Part shown: positions 56,240 to 62,888 of the stretch, in pieces
Layout: each line of letters starts with the position of its first letter
Position numbering within the stretch: the stretch's first letter is position 1
DNA from: an uncultured Oscillibacter sp.
GTDB lineage: Bacteria > Bacillota > Clostridia > Oscillospirales > Oscillospiraceae
DNA: 64,000 nucleotides
Assembly: GCA_910586735.1 (NCBI GenBank)
Contig: CAJUJW010000003.1
Location: 1-64,000, forward strand
Direction of reading: 5' to 3'
Translations under genes and position numbers: made by a program
Notes under the pieces: model-generated
Told to the model about the DNA's origin: nothing
Databases searched by the model: none
Seen by the model: the letters and a program-made list of their open reading frames with translations, nothing else

Positions 56240-56725
56240 TTACTCTCCCCATTGAACGTCTATCACCGTGCCGTTCTGGAACTCCACAGTTTCGCTCTTC
56301 ATGATATAGTCCGTCTTCCCGATGCGGACCTCCTGCTCCCCTACCTTGGTGGTCATGACCTCCTCCTTGGGGACCGTGGCGGTGCAGGTGAAGTACAGAT
56401 TCACATGGTCCGGGTCCTCGTGCCATTCCCCGTCGGGCCCCAGCTCCAGCCAGGGGGTGGCCTCCACGGACTCGATGCGCCCGTTCAGCCGGGCCCCGGA
56501 GGCCATGAGGGGAGAGGGCAGGTTTTCCTTTGAATTCTCGTACAGCTCCGCGGCCACGTTCTGCACCCGGACCACATAGGTGATCTCCATGGTGGGCACC
56601 TCGATGGTCCCGCCCCGGTTCAGGACGCGGACCGCCCCGTAGACCACCACGGCCAGAATCAGCGCCACGGCGAGAATATCGATGATGTTGAACTTTCCAA
56701 TCCTGAACGCTTTCTTTTCTTCCAT
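56240..56725 (-). CDS. DUF4330-like membrane-anchored protein
   Basis: A 161-residue protein with a basic N-terminus (EEKKAFRIGKFN), one membrane helix (IIDILAVALILAVVVYGAV, residues about 14-32) and an extracytoplasmic beta-rich remainder ending ETVEFQNGTVIDVQW. The KFNIIDILAVxLIL start is that of DUF4330 proteins, as far as I recall. Function is unknown; members are often near exopolysaccharide genes, as with the divergent glycosyltransferase-CsaB gene here. The start is at 56725, seven bases after GGAGG. Confidence 0.8.
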   Translation of the reverse strand: MEEKKAFRIGKFNIIDILAVALILAVVVYGAVRVLNRGGTIEVPTMEITYVVRVQNVAAELYENSKENLPSPLMASGARLNGRIESVEATPWLELGPDGEWHEDPDHVNLYFTCTATVPKEEVMTTKVGEQEVRIGKTDYIMKSETVEFQNGTVIDVQWGE

Positions 56726-56784
56726 TGCTTGACCTCCGTAACGGGCCGCGGCCCGTCTTCTTTCGTGATTGATGGAGCCTGTTG

Positions 56785-56818
56785 TAGACAAGGCCCGGAA
56801 AGTATTGTATAATACTTT
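56785..56818 (+). promoter_or_regulatory. Promoter with operator palindrome, glycosyltransferase-CsaB gene
   Basis: TAGACA (56785-56790) and TATAAT (56808-56813) are 17 bp apart. The -10 is buried in the perfect palindrome AAAGTATT-GTAT-AATACTTT (56799-56818), so a repressor bound there would block transcription. Confidence 0.65.
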
Positions 56819-56845
56819 TCACAAAATCACAAGGGGATTTTTCAC

Positions 56846-59086
56846 ATGAAAGTCATCCATCTTATCAGCGGCGGGGACTCCGGCGGGGCCAAGACCCACG
56901 TCCTCAGCCTGCTGAAGCACCTGAACGAGACCATCACCGCCCAGCTGGTCTGCTTCCGGGACGGCCCCTTTGCCGGCGAGGCCCGGTCCCTGGGCATCCC
57001 AACCAAAATTATGGGCGGCAACCACATCTTCAAAATACGCCGGGCCCTGGCGGACTATATCCGCCGGGAGGGCTTCCAGCTTATCCACTGCCACGGGGCC
57101 CGGGCCAACATGATCGGGGCCCTCCTCCGGGGGGTGACGGGCCTGCCGGTGGTCACTACCATCCACAGCGACTACAAAATCGACTACATGGGCCGCCCCC
57201 TGGCCCGGTGTACCTTCGGCGTCATCAACACCTGGGCCCTCCGGCGGCTGGATTACCGGATCGGCGTCTCCGACGCCATGGTGGACCTGCTCATCCGGCG
57301 GGGCTTTCCGGCGGACCGGTTCTACGCCATCTACAACGGCATCGACTTCACCCCCGCCCCCGACCAGGGGGACCGGCTGCCCTACCTCCGCTCCCTGGGG
57401 GCGGACGTGGACGAGAATTCCGTCGTGGTGGGCATCGCCGCCCGGCTGAACCCCGTCAAGGACATGTCCACGCTCATCCGGGGCTTTGCCGAGGCGTATA
57501 AATCCTGCGATAAATTACGATTAGTAATCGCCGGAGACGGAGAGGAGCGGGAAAAGCTGGGCGCTCTGGCCAGGGAACTGGGGGTGGAGCGCCGCGTGAC
57601 CTTCGCCGGGTGGATCAGCGGGGGCATGGACCGGTTTTACAGCGCGCTGGATATCAACGTGCTGACCAGTTTGTCGGAGACCTTTTCCTACGCCCTCACC
57701 GAGGGGGCCCGGTTCCACCTGGCCACCGTCTCCACCGCCGTGGGGGGCATTCCCTACCTCATCGACCAGGGGGTCAACGGCTACCTCTTTGAACCCAGGG
57801 ACTGGCAGACACTGGGGAAACGCCTGGCGGACCTGGGGAACGACCCGGCCCTCCGCCGCCGCCTGGGGGAGAAGCTCTTTGAGAAAGCGTCCTCCCAGTT
57901 CTCCATCGGGAAGACCGTGGAGACTCAGCTCTATATTTACGGGGAGATTCTCCGCCGCCACGCCCGGCCAAAGCGGGACCGGGACGGGGCGGTCATCTGC
58001 GGGGCCTACGGCCGGGGGAACGCCGGGGACGACGCCATCCTGGAGGCCATCCTGGGGGAGATGCGGTCCATCGACCCCGACATGCCCGTGACGGTCATCT
58101 CCAAGGACCCCAAGAGTACCCGCCTCAGCTACCGGGTCCGCTCCGTCAGCAGGATGGACCTGCCCGGCTGGCTGGGGGCCATGAAGCGGGCCAGGCTCTA
58201 TATCAACGGCGGCGGCAGCCTGATTCAGGACGTGACCTCCCGCCGGTCGTTGTGGTTCTACCTCATGAACATCCGGGCGGCCAAGTGGGCGGGCTGCGGC
58301 GTGCAGATGTACGGCTGCGGCATCGGGCCTGTCACACGGGAGAACCACCGGAAGCTGGCGGCCAAGGTGCTGAGCCGGAACGCGGACGTGATTACCCTCC
58401 GGGAGCCGGACTCCCTGGAGGAGCTGAAATCCATGGGGGTGGAGGGGCCGGAGATCAAGCTGACGGCGGACCCGGCCCTGACCCTGTCCCCGTCGGCGGC
58501 GGAGAAGACGGACAGCGTCCTCCTCCGGGCGGGGGTCCCGCCCCAGGGAGAGCGGTTCATCTGCTTCGCCCTGCGCCCCTGGCCGGGGTTCCAGGAGAAG
58601 GCCCCCGTCTTCGGCGCAGCGGCCCGGTACGCCTGGAAACAGTACGGCCTGACGCCCGTCTTCACGGCGGTGGAGAAGGGCCAGGACCCCGCCGCCGCAC
58701 GGGAGGCGGCCCGGTTCCTGGAGGACGCGCCCCACTACTTTCTGGACGACGCCGGGGCCGCCGGGACTATCATCGGAGCGCTGTCCCGGATGGAAATCGT
58801 GGTGTCCATGCGGCTCCACGCTCTGATTTTCGCCGCCGGGCAGGGGATTCCCCTGGCGGGGGTGGTGTACGACCCCAAGGTGTCCTCCTTCCTGCGGTAT
58901 ATCGGGCAGGAAAACTTTACGGATTTGGAGGCCCTGACGGAGGAGAACCTGAAGGCCATGATTGACAAAGCCGCCGCCCAGGCCGGGAATAAGGAGGCCC
59001 AGGCGGAGGCGGTCCGCCGCCTGCGGGACCTGGAACGGGGGAATGTCGACGCTGCCAGGCGGCTGCTGGGGGAGAGCGGAGAGTGA
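56846..59086 (+). CDS. Fusion: GT4 glycosyltransferase + CsaB pyruvyltransferase
   Basis: A 746-residue two-domain protein. Residues 1-375 are a GT-B family 4 glycosyltransferase (MKVIHLISGGDSGGAKTHVLSLL, VIAGDGEERE, EGARFHLATVSTAVGGIPYLI). Residues about 385-740 are a CsaB-type polysaccharide pyruvyltransferase (GRGNAGDDAILEAIL, INGGGSLIQDVTSRRSLWFYL, MRLHALIFAAGQGIP). CsaB pyruvylates the secondary wall polymer that SLH proteins bind. Fusion suggests one enzyme adds both sugar and ketal. An SLH protein gene lies at 42.3 kb. The start ATG is behind AAGGGG. Confidence 0.92.
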   Translation: MKVIHLISGGDSGGAKTHVLSLLKHLNETITAQLVCFRDGPFAGEARSLGIPTKIMGGNHIFKIRRALADYIRREGFQLIHCHGARANMIGALLRGVTGLPVVTTIHSDYKIDYMGRPLARCTFGVINTWALRRLDYRIGVSDAMVDLLIRRGFPADRFYAIYNGIDFTPAPDQGDRLPYLRSLGADVDENSVVVGIAARLNPVKDMSTLIRGFAEAYKSCDKLRLVIAGDGEEREKLGALARELGVERRVTFAGWISGGMDRFYSALDINVLTSLSETFSYALTEGARFHLATVSTAVGGIPYLIDQGVNGYLFEPRDWQTLGKRLADLGNDPALRRRLGEKLFEKASSQFSIGKTVETQLYIYGEILRRHARPKRDRDGAVICGAYGRGNAGDDAILEAILGEMRSIDPDMPVTVISKDPKSTRLSYRVRSVSRMDLPGWLGAMKRARLYINGGGSLIQDVTSRRSLWFYLMNIRAAKWAGCGVQMYGCGIGPVTRENHRKLAAKVLSRNADVITLREPDSLEELKSMGVEGPEIKLTADPALTLSPSAAEKTDSVLLRAGVPPQGERFICFALRPWPGFQEKAPVFGAAARYAWKQYGLTPVFTAVEKGQDPAAAREAARFLEDAPHYFLDDAGAAGTIIGALSRMEIVVSMRLHALIFAAGQGIPLAGVVYDPKVSSFLRYIGQENFTDLEALTEENLKAMIDKAAAQAGNKEAQAEAVRRLRDLERGNVDAARRLLGESGE

Positions 59087-59121
59087 AGAGTGGAGATAAG
59101 GGGGCTTTTGGCTTGTGCGGC

Positions 59122-59298
59122 TTACTTTGGAGCGCAGATTTCCCGCTGGGCGGCGATGGTCTCCAGGGTGTCGCCCAGCTGGGTCAGGATCGCCCCTACC
59201 AGGCCAAGCTCTTCGTTGTTCAATTGACCCGCGACGGCCACCGCCAGGGAGTTTACCGTGGTGGTCAGGGCCAGGGGGTCGCAGTTGGGATTCATCAT
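59122..59298 (-). CDS. Small helical protein, DUF6774-like
   Basis: A protein of about 58-61 residues. Its EELGLVGAILTQLGDTLETIAAQREIC segment matches, from memory, the small DUF6774 proteins of Clostridia, of unknown function. The N-terminus has a long hydrophobic/small-residue segment (LALTTTVNSLAVAVAGQL). Start choice is unclear: ATG 59298, ATG 59295 and a GTG at 59307 are in frame and none has a strong ribosome binding site. It is antisense to the neighbouring forward genes and stands alone. Confidence 0.55.
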   Translation of the reverse strand: MMNPNCDPLALTTTVNSLAVAVAGQLNNEELGLVGAILTQLGDTLETIAAQREICAPK

Positions 59299-59459
59299 AT
59301 TTATCACCAGTTACAGACTATGAGGGAAGCCGCCGGAGGGTGCTTTCTCTTCCCCCTGTAAGGGGGACCTTTACTCGCCCTGACGGGGGAAGAGATAACC
59401 CCCTCAGGCAAAGCCTGAACCATTGCAAATATTACATATTATTTGAGGAGGAACCCACC

Positions 59460-60482
59460 ATGACCTATCAGGAAGTCCTGGAAAAAGCCCGCCCCGCCAT
59501 GGGGCCCTACTGCAAATCCTGCCCCACCTGCAACGGCCTGGGGTGCCGGAACGCCATCCCCGGCCCCGGGGCCAAGGGCATCGGCACCGGCTTCATCCGC
59601 AACTACCAGAAATGGCAGGAGCTCTGCGTCAACATGGACACCATCTGCGAGAACCGCCCTGTGGACGCCTCCCTCACCCTCTTCGGCCAGAGGCTGGACC
59701 TGCCCGTCTTCGCCGCCCCCGTGGGGGCCATGCAGCTCCACTACGGGGACAAGTATGACGACCTGGCCTACAACGATATTCTGGTGGCCGCCTGCGCGGA
59801 GGCCGGGATCACCGCTTTCACCGGCGACGGCACCAACCCCGCCGTCATGGAGGCCGCCGCCGAGGCCCTGAAAAAGCAGAACGGCCGGGGCGTGCCCACC
59901 ATCAAGCCCTGGAACATCGAGACCATCCGGGAAAAGCTGGCCCTGGTGCTGGCCGCCAAGCCCTTCGCCGTGGCCATGGACATCGACGCGGCGGGCCTGC
60001 CCTTCCTCAAGAACCTCCAGCCCCCGGCGGGCAGCAAGACCGTGGCGGAACTGAAAGAGATCGTCGCCATGCTGGAGGGCACTCCCTTCATTCTCAAGGG
60101 CATCATGACCGTCCGGGGGGCCGAGAAGGCTCTGGAGGCGGGGGCCTCCGCCATCGTGGTCAGCAACCACGGGGGGCGGGTGCTGGACCAGTGTCCCGCC
60201 ACCGCTGAGGTGCTCCCCGCCATCGCGGACGCCGTGGGCGGGAGGATGAAAATTCTGGTGGACGGCGGCATCCGCTCCGGCCTGGACGTGTTCAAGGCCC
60301 TGGCCCTGGGGGCGGACGCGGTGCTCATCGGACGGCCCTTCGTCAACATGGTCTACGGCGGCGGCGCCGAGGGCGTGCGGGTCTACGTGGACAAGCTGAA
60401 AGCCGAGCTGGCCGACGCCATGGCCATGTGCGGGGCCCACTCTTTGGCGGAGATTCGCCGGGATATGATTTTCGGGTACTGA
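59460..60482 (+). CDS. FMN-dependent alpha-hydroxy-acid dehydrogenase-like enzyme
   Basis: A 340-residue TIM-barrel flavoprotein of the L-lactate oxidase/glycolate oxidase group. The barrel end shows FILKGIMTVRGAEKAL, IVVSNHGGRVLDQCPAT (active-site His with Gly-Gly) and ILVDGGIRSGLDVFKALALGADAVLIGRPF (FMN phosphate). The N-terminus carries cysteines in YCKSCPTCNGLGC, a pattern found in this clostridial subgroup. The exact substrate is unknown. Start ATG 59460 follows GAGGAGG. A TCAGGC-AAA-GCCTGA hairpin and double-hairpin repeat remnants (59350-59420) lie upstream. Confidence 0.9.
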   Translation: MTYQEVLEKARPAMGPYCKSCPTCNGLGCRNAIPGPGAKGIGTGFIRNYQKWQELCVNMDTICENRPVDASLTLFGQRLDLPVFAAPVGAMQLHYGDKYDDLAYNDILVAACAEAGITAFTGDGTNPAVMEAAAEALKKQNGRGVPTIKPWNIETIREKLALVLAAKPFAVAMDIDAAGLPFLKNLQPPAGSKTVAELKEIVAMLEGTPFILKGIMTVRGAEKALEAGASAIVVSNHGGRVLDQCPATAEVLPAIADAVGGRMKILVDGGIRSGLDVFKALALGADAVLIGRPFVNMVYGGGAEGVRVYVDKLKAELADAMAMCGAHSLAEIRRDMIFGY

Positions 60483-60489
60483 GCAGGGC

Positions 60490-60519
60490 TTGACACCGGC
60501 GGGACTTGGCAGGTATAAG
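60490..60519 (+). promoter_or_regulatory. Sigma-A promoter of the coiled-coil protein gene
   Basis: TTGACA (60490-60495) and TATAAG (60514-60519) are 18 bp apart, 20 bp before the start region. Confidence 0.7.
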
Positions 60520-60539
60520 AAAGCCGTGAGGTGATGAAA

Positions 60540-60887
60540 ATGCTGGACGAAAAGGATTTACAGGCAACCGCCCAATTGGTGGATACCAGGCTTGATACCG
60601 CCGTAAAACAACTCGAAAACAAAATAGAGCAAAGCACCCGAGATACGGAATCCCGTATGCTGACCGCAATCCAGGAGAGCGCAAGTGATACGGAATCCCG
60701 TATACTGGCCTGCATTGAGGCGGACGTTATGCCGAAGTTCGGCATTCTGGCCGGCGGACACCAGGTTCTTCGCGAAGCCTTGGCCCCCAAGGACCGGGCA
60801 GAGGCTCTGGAGGATGAAGCCGCTTTTATGAAGCAGGTCGTCAAAGCCCTGGCCCGAGATGTCAACGAGCTGAAAAAGGCTCAGTAA
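60540..60887 (+). CDS. Small coiled-coil protein of unknown function
   Basis: A 115-residue highly charged helical protein, mostly coiled coil. The segments STRDTESRMLTAIQE and SASDTESRILACIE are an internal duplication of about 16 residues. The C-terminus (FMKQVVKALARDVNELKKA) continues the coiled coil. There is no signal peptide. The start is taken as ATG 60540, with AGGTGATG upstream; an ATG at 60534 is also in frame. No family is recognised. It has its own promoter and terminator. Confidence 0.7.
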   Translation: MLDEKDLQATAQLVDTRLDTAVKQLENKIEQSTRDTESRMLTAIQESASDTESRILACIEADVMPKFGILAGGHQVLREALAPKDRAEALEDEAAFMKQVVKALARDVNELKKAQ

Positions 60888-60906
60888 CCATACATACCGC
60901 ATAACC

Positions 60907-60937
60907 AAAGGCGGCGTCCTACGGGACGCCGCCTTTT
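60907..60937. terminator. Terminator between convergent genes
   Basis: AAAGGCGGCGTCC (60907-60919) and GGACGCCGCCTTT (60924-60936) pair over TACG, followed by TT. It ends just before the MATE gene stop and can serve both strands. Confidence 0.85.
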
Positions 60938-60939
60938 TC

Positions 60940-62319
60940 CTATTCCGCCAATTCCCCCCGCTCCAGGGCGTCCAGCTCCCGCAGGACGCGCAGCTGGATG
61001 GGCACCGCGCAGACGATGGTCAGCAGGTCTGACACCGACTGGGTCATCTCCACCCCCAGGAGGCCCAGGGCGTGGGACAGGATATACACCAGGGGGATGA
61101 AGAAGATCCCCTGCCGGGACATGGCCAGGAAGGTGGCCCCGGCGGTTTTCCCGATGGTCTGGAGCATCATGTTGCTCATGACAATCCACCCGGAGAGACA
61201 CAGCGTCGCACACTGGAAGCGCAGGGCCATAGACCCGATCCGGATGACCTCCGGGTCGTCCCGGAACAGGGCGATGAGCTGGGGGGCGAAGAAGGCCCCC
61301 AGGGCCCCCACCGCCGTCAGAAACAGCGTGGCGCTCTTCACGCAGAACCAGAAGCCCTCCCGCACCCGGTGGTAGAGCTTCGCGCCGTAGTTGAAGCCGC
61401 ACACGGGCTGGAAGCCCTGGCCGAAGCCGATCATGGCGGAGGCGCTGAACATCATGATCCGCTGGACCACGCCCATGGCGGCAATGGCCGCGTCGCCGTA
61501 GGGCCCGGCGGCCCGGTTCAGGCAGATAGCCGCCACGCTGGCCAGGCCCTGCCGGGCCAGGGAGGGCAGGCCGCCCCGGACAATCTGAATATAATACAGC
61601 GGCTCCAGCTGGAGGCCGGACAGGCGGGGGAAGAGGTTCCCGCCCTTTGCGCAGCCCGCCAGCAGCAGGCAGAAGCTGACAAACTGGCTGATGATGGTGG
61701 CCCAGGCGGCCCCGGCCACGCCCAGATTGAAGGTGAAGATCAGCAGGGGGTCCAGGGCGATGTTCAGCACCGCGCCGCTGGCGATGCCCACCATGGCATA
61801 GGCCGCCGAGCCCTGGTAGCGCAGCTGGTTGTTCAGCACCAGGGAGGAGGTCATCCAGGGGGCCCCGAAGAGAATCACCCGGAGGTACGCCTTCGTATAG
61901 GGCAGGATGGTGACGGTGGAGCCCAGGCCCATGGCCAGGGGCTCCAGGAAGATCTGCCCCAGGACGCACATCAGCACCCCCGCCGCCAGGGCGGAGTAAA
62001 AGCCCGTGGAGGTCATGTATCCCGCCGTCTCATAGTTCTGCTTCCCCAGCTCCCGGGAGATGAAGTTGCCGCTGCCGTGGCCGAAGAAAAAGCCCACGGC
62101 CTGGATAATCGCCATCATGGAGAAGACCACGCCCACGGCCCCGGTGGCGCTGTTGCTTTTCAGCATGCCCACGAAAAAGGTGTCCGCCATGTTGTAAAAG
62201 GAGGTCACCAGCATGCTGATGATGCAGGGCAGGGCCAGGCGGCAGATGAGGCGGCTGACCGGGGTCTCCGTCATCTCGTGAAACTTTTTCTCCTGCTTTC
62301 CGTCCATTTTCCCGTCCAT
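60940..62319 (-). CDS. MATE-family multidrug/Na+ or H+ antiporter
   Basis: A 459-residue protein with about twelve membrane helices in two similar halves. The first half shows LALPCIISMLVTSFYNMADTFFVG and the second LARQGLASVAAICLNRAAG...IGFGQGFQPVCGFNYGAK, both typical of MATE transporters (DinF/NorM type). These export cationic drugs, flavins or other small molecules by ion exchange. The specific substrate is unknown. The start at 62319 follows AGGAACCT; an extended -10 (TGTTATACT) is upstream. Confidence 0.94.
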   Translation of the reverse strand: MDGKMDGKQEKKFHEMTETPVSRLICRLALPCIISMLVTSFYNMADTFFVGMLKSNSATGAVGVVFSMMAIIQAVGFFFGHGSGNFISRELGKQNYETAGYMTSTGFYSALAAGVLMCVLGQIFLEPLAMGLGSTVTILPYTKAYLRVILFGAPWMTSSLVLNNQLRYQGSAAYAMVGIASGAVLNIALDPLLIFTFNLGVAGAAWATIISQFVSFCLLLAGCAKGGNLFPRLSGLQLEPLYYIQIVRGGLPSLARQGLASVAAICLNRAAGPYGDAAIAAMGVVQRIMMFSASAMIGFGQGFQPVCGFNYGAKLYHRVREGFWFCVKSATLFLTAVGALGAFFAPQLIALFRDDPEVIRIGSMALRFQCATLCLSGWIVMSNMMLQTIGKTAGATFLAMSRQGIFFIPLVYILSHALGLLGVEMTQSVSDLLTIVCAVPIQLRVLRELDALERGELAE

Positions 62320-62359
62320 AGGTTCCTACGCTCCCTCTCTCTTTTCAGTCGTTATGACC

Positions 62360-62368
62360 AGTATAACA
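62360..62368 (-). promoter_or_regulatory. Extended -10 promoter of the MATE gene
   Basis: On the minus strand TGTTATACT (TGn plus TATACT), identical to the element before proB. No clear -35. Confidence 0.5.
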
Positions 62369-62399
62369 CAGCCCGTCCAAAAGCGTAAGCGGATTTTTC

Positions 62400-62434
62400 A
62401 GAACCTGTATTCAACGGTTATGAATACAGGTTCT
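62400..62434. other. Perfect 14-bp inverted repeat
   Basis: AGAACCTGTATTCA (62400-62413) and TGAATACAGGTTCT (62421-62434) are exact arms around a 7-nt loop, about 30 bp upstream of the MATE -10 and 80 bp before the Cys-rich gene. There is no T-run, so an operator or a structured RNA is more likely than a terminator. Confidence 0.55.
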
Positions 62435-62512
62435 CAACACGGAGGCCCCCGCCGCATAGAATGGAGCAGGTACCCGAGCCCGGGACCAATTTCCAGGAAA
62501 CGAGGGATTCCT

Positions 62513-62842
62513 TTGCGTATCAATGAAGCCTATGAGCACGAGACCATTCTCCCCCGCCAGGGAGAGGAGGGCTGCAATAAAATCGTTACACAGTGCGTCG
62601 ACGTAACCGCCCCGGTGACCCTGATTCCCACCGCGTCCCTGGGGACCGTGACGGTGGCCTGCCAGGGGACGCCCCAGGTCAACTGCGTCACCGACCCCTG
62701 CGGAACCTCCAGCACCATCACCGTCACCCAGCAGATCTGCGTCACCATGCCCGTGCGCTACGGGGTCACCATGAACTCCGGCGACCCCACCATCTCCTGC
62801 GCCGGCGACGGCCCCTGCGTCCCCTGCGGCTGCAAGAACTGA
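62513..62842 (+). CDS. Small Cys-rich, Thr/Val-rich protein
   Basis: A 109-residue protein. The middle alternates Val, Thr and Ile in beta-strand pattern (CVDVTAPVTLIPTASLGTVTVAC, TITVTQQICVTMPVRYGV), and cysteines are spread to the end (CAGDGPCVPCGCKN). From memory, similar proteins in spore-forming Clostridia are considered spore-coat or exosporium-like, which is unproven here. The start is taken as TTG 62513 with GAGGG upstream; ATG at 62525 (MNEAYEHET, if read) is not in that frame. A strong terminator follows. Confidence 0.65.
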   Translation: MRINEAYEHETILPRQGEEGCNKIVTQCVDVTAPVTLIPTASLGTVTVACQGTPQVNCVTDPCGTSSTITVTQQICVTMPVRYGVTMNSGDPTISCAGDGPCVPCGCKN

Positions 62843-62850
62843 ACCGAAGA

Positions 62851-62888
62851 AAAGAGCCCGGCCGTTTTCACGGCCGGGCTCTTTTTTT
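62851..62888. terminator. Terminator between convergent Cys-rich and aro genes
   Basis: AAAGAGCCCGGCCGT (62851-62865) and ACGGCCGGGCTCTTT (62870-62884) pair over TTTC, followed by TTTT. It overlaps the end of the aro fusion gene. Confidence 0.92.
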
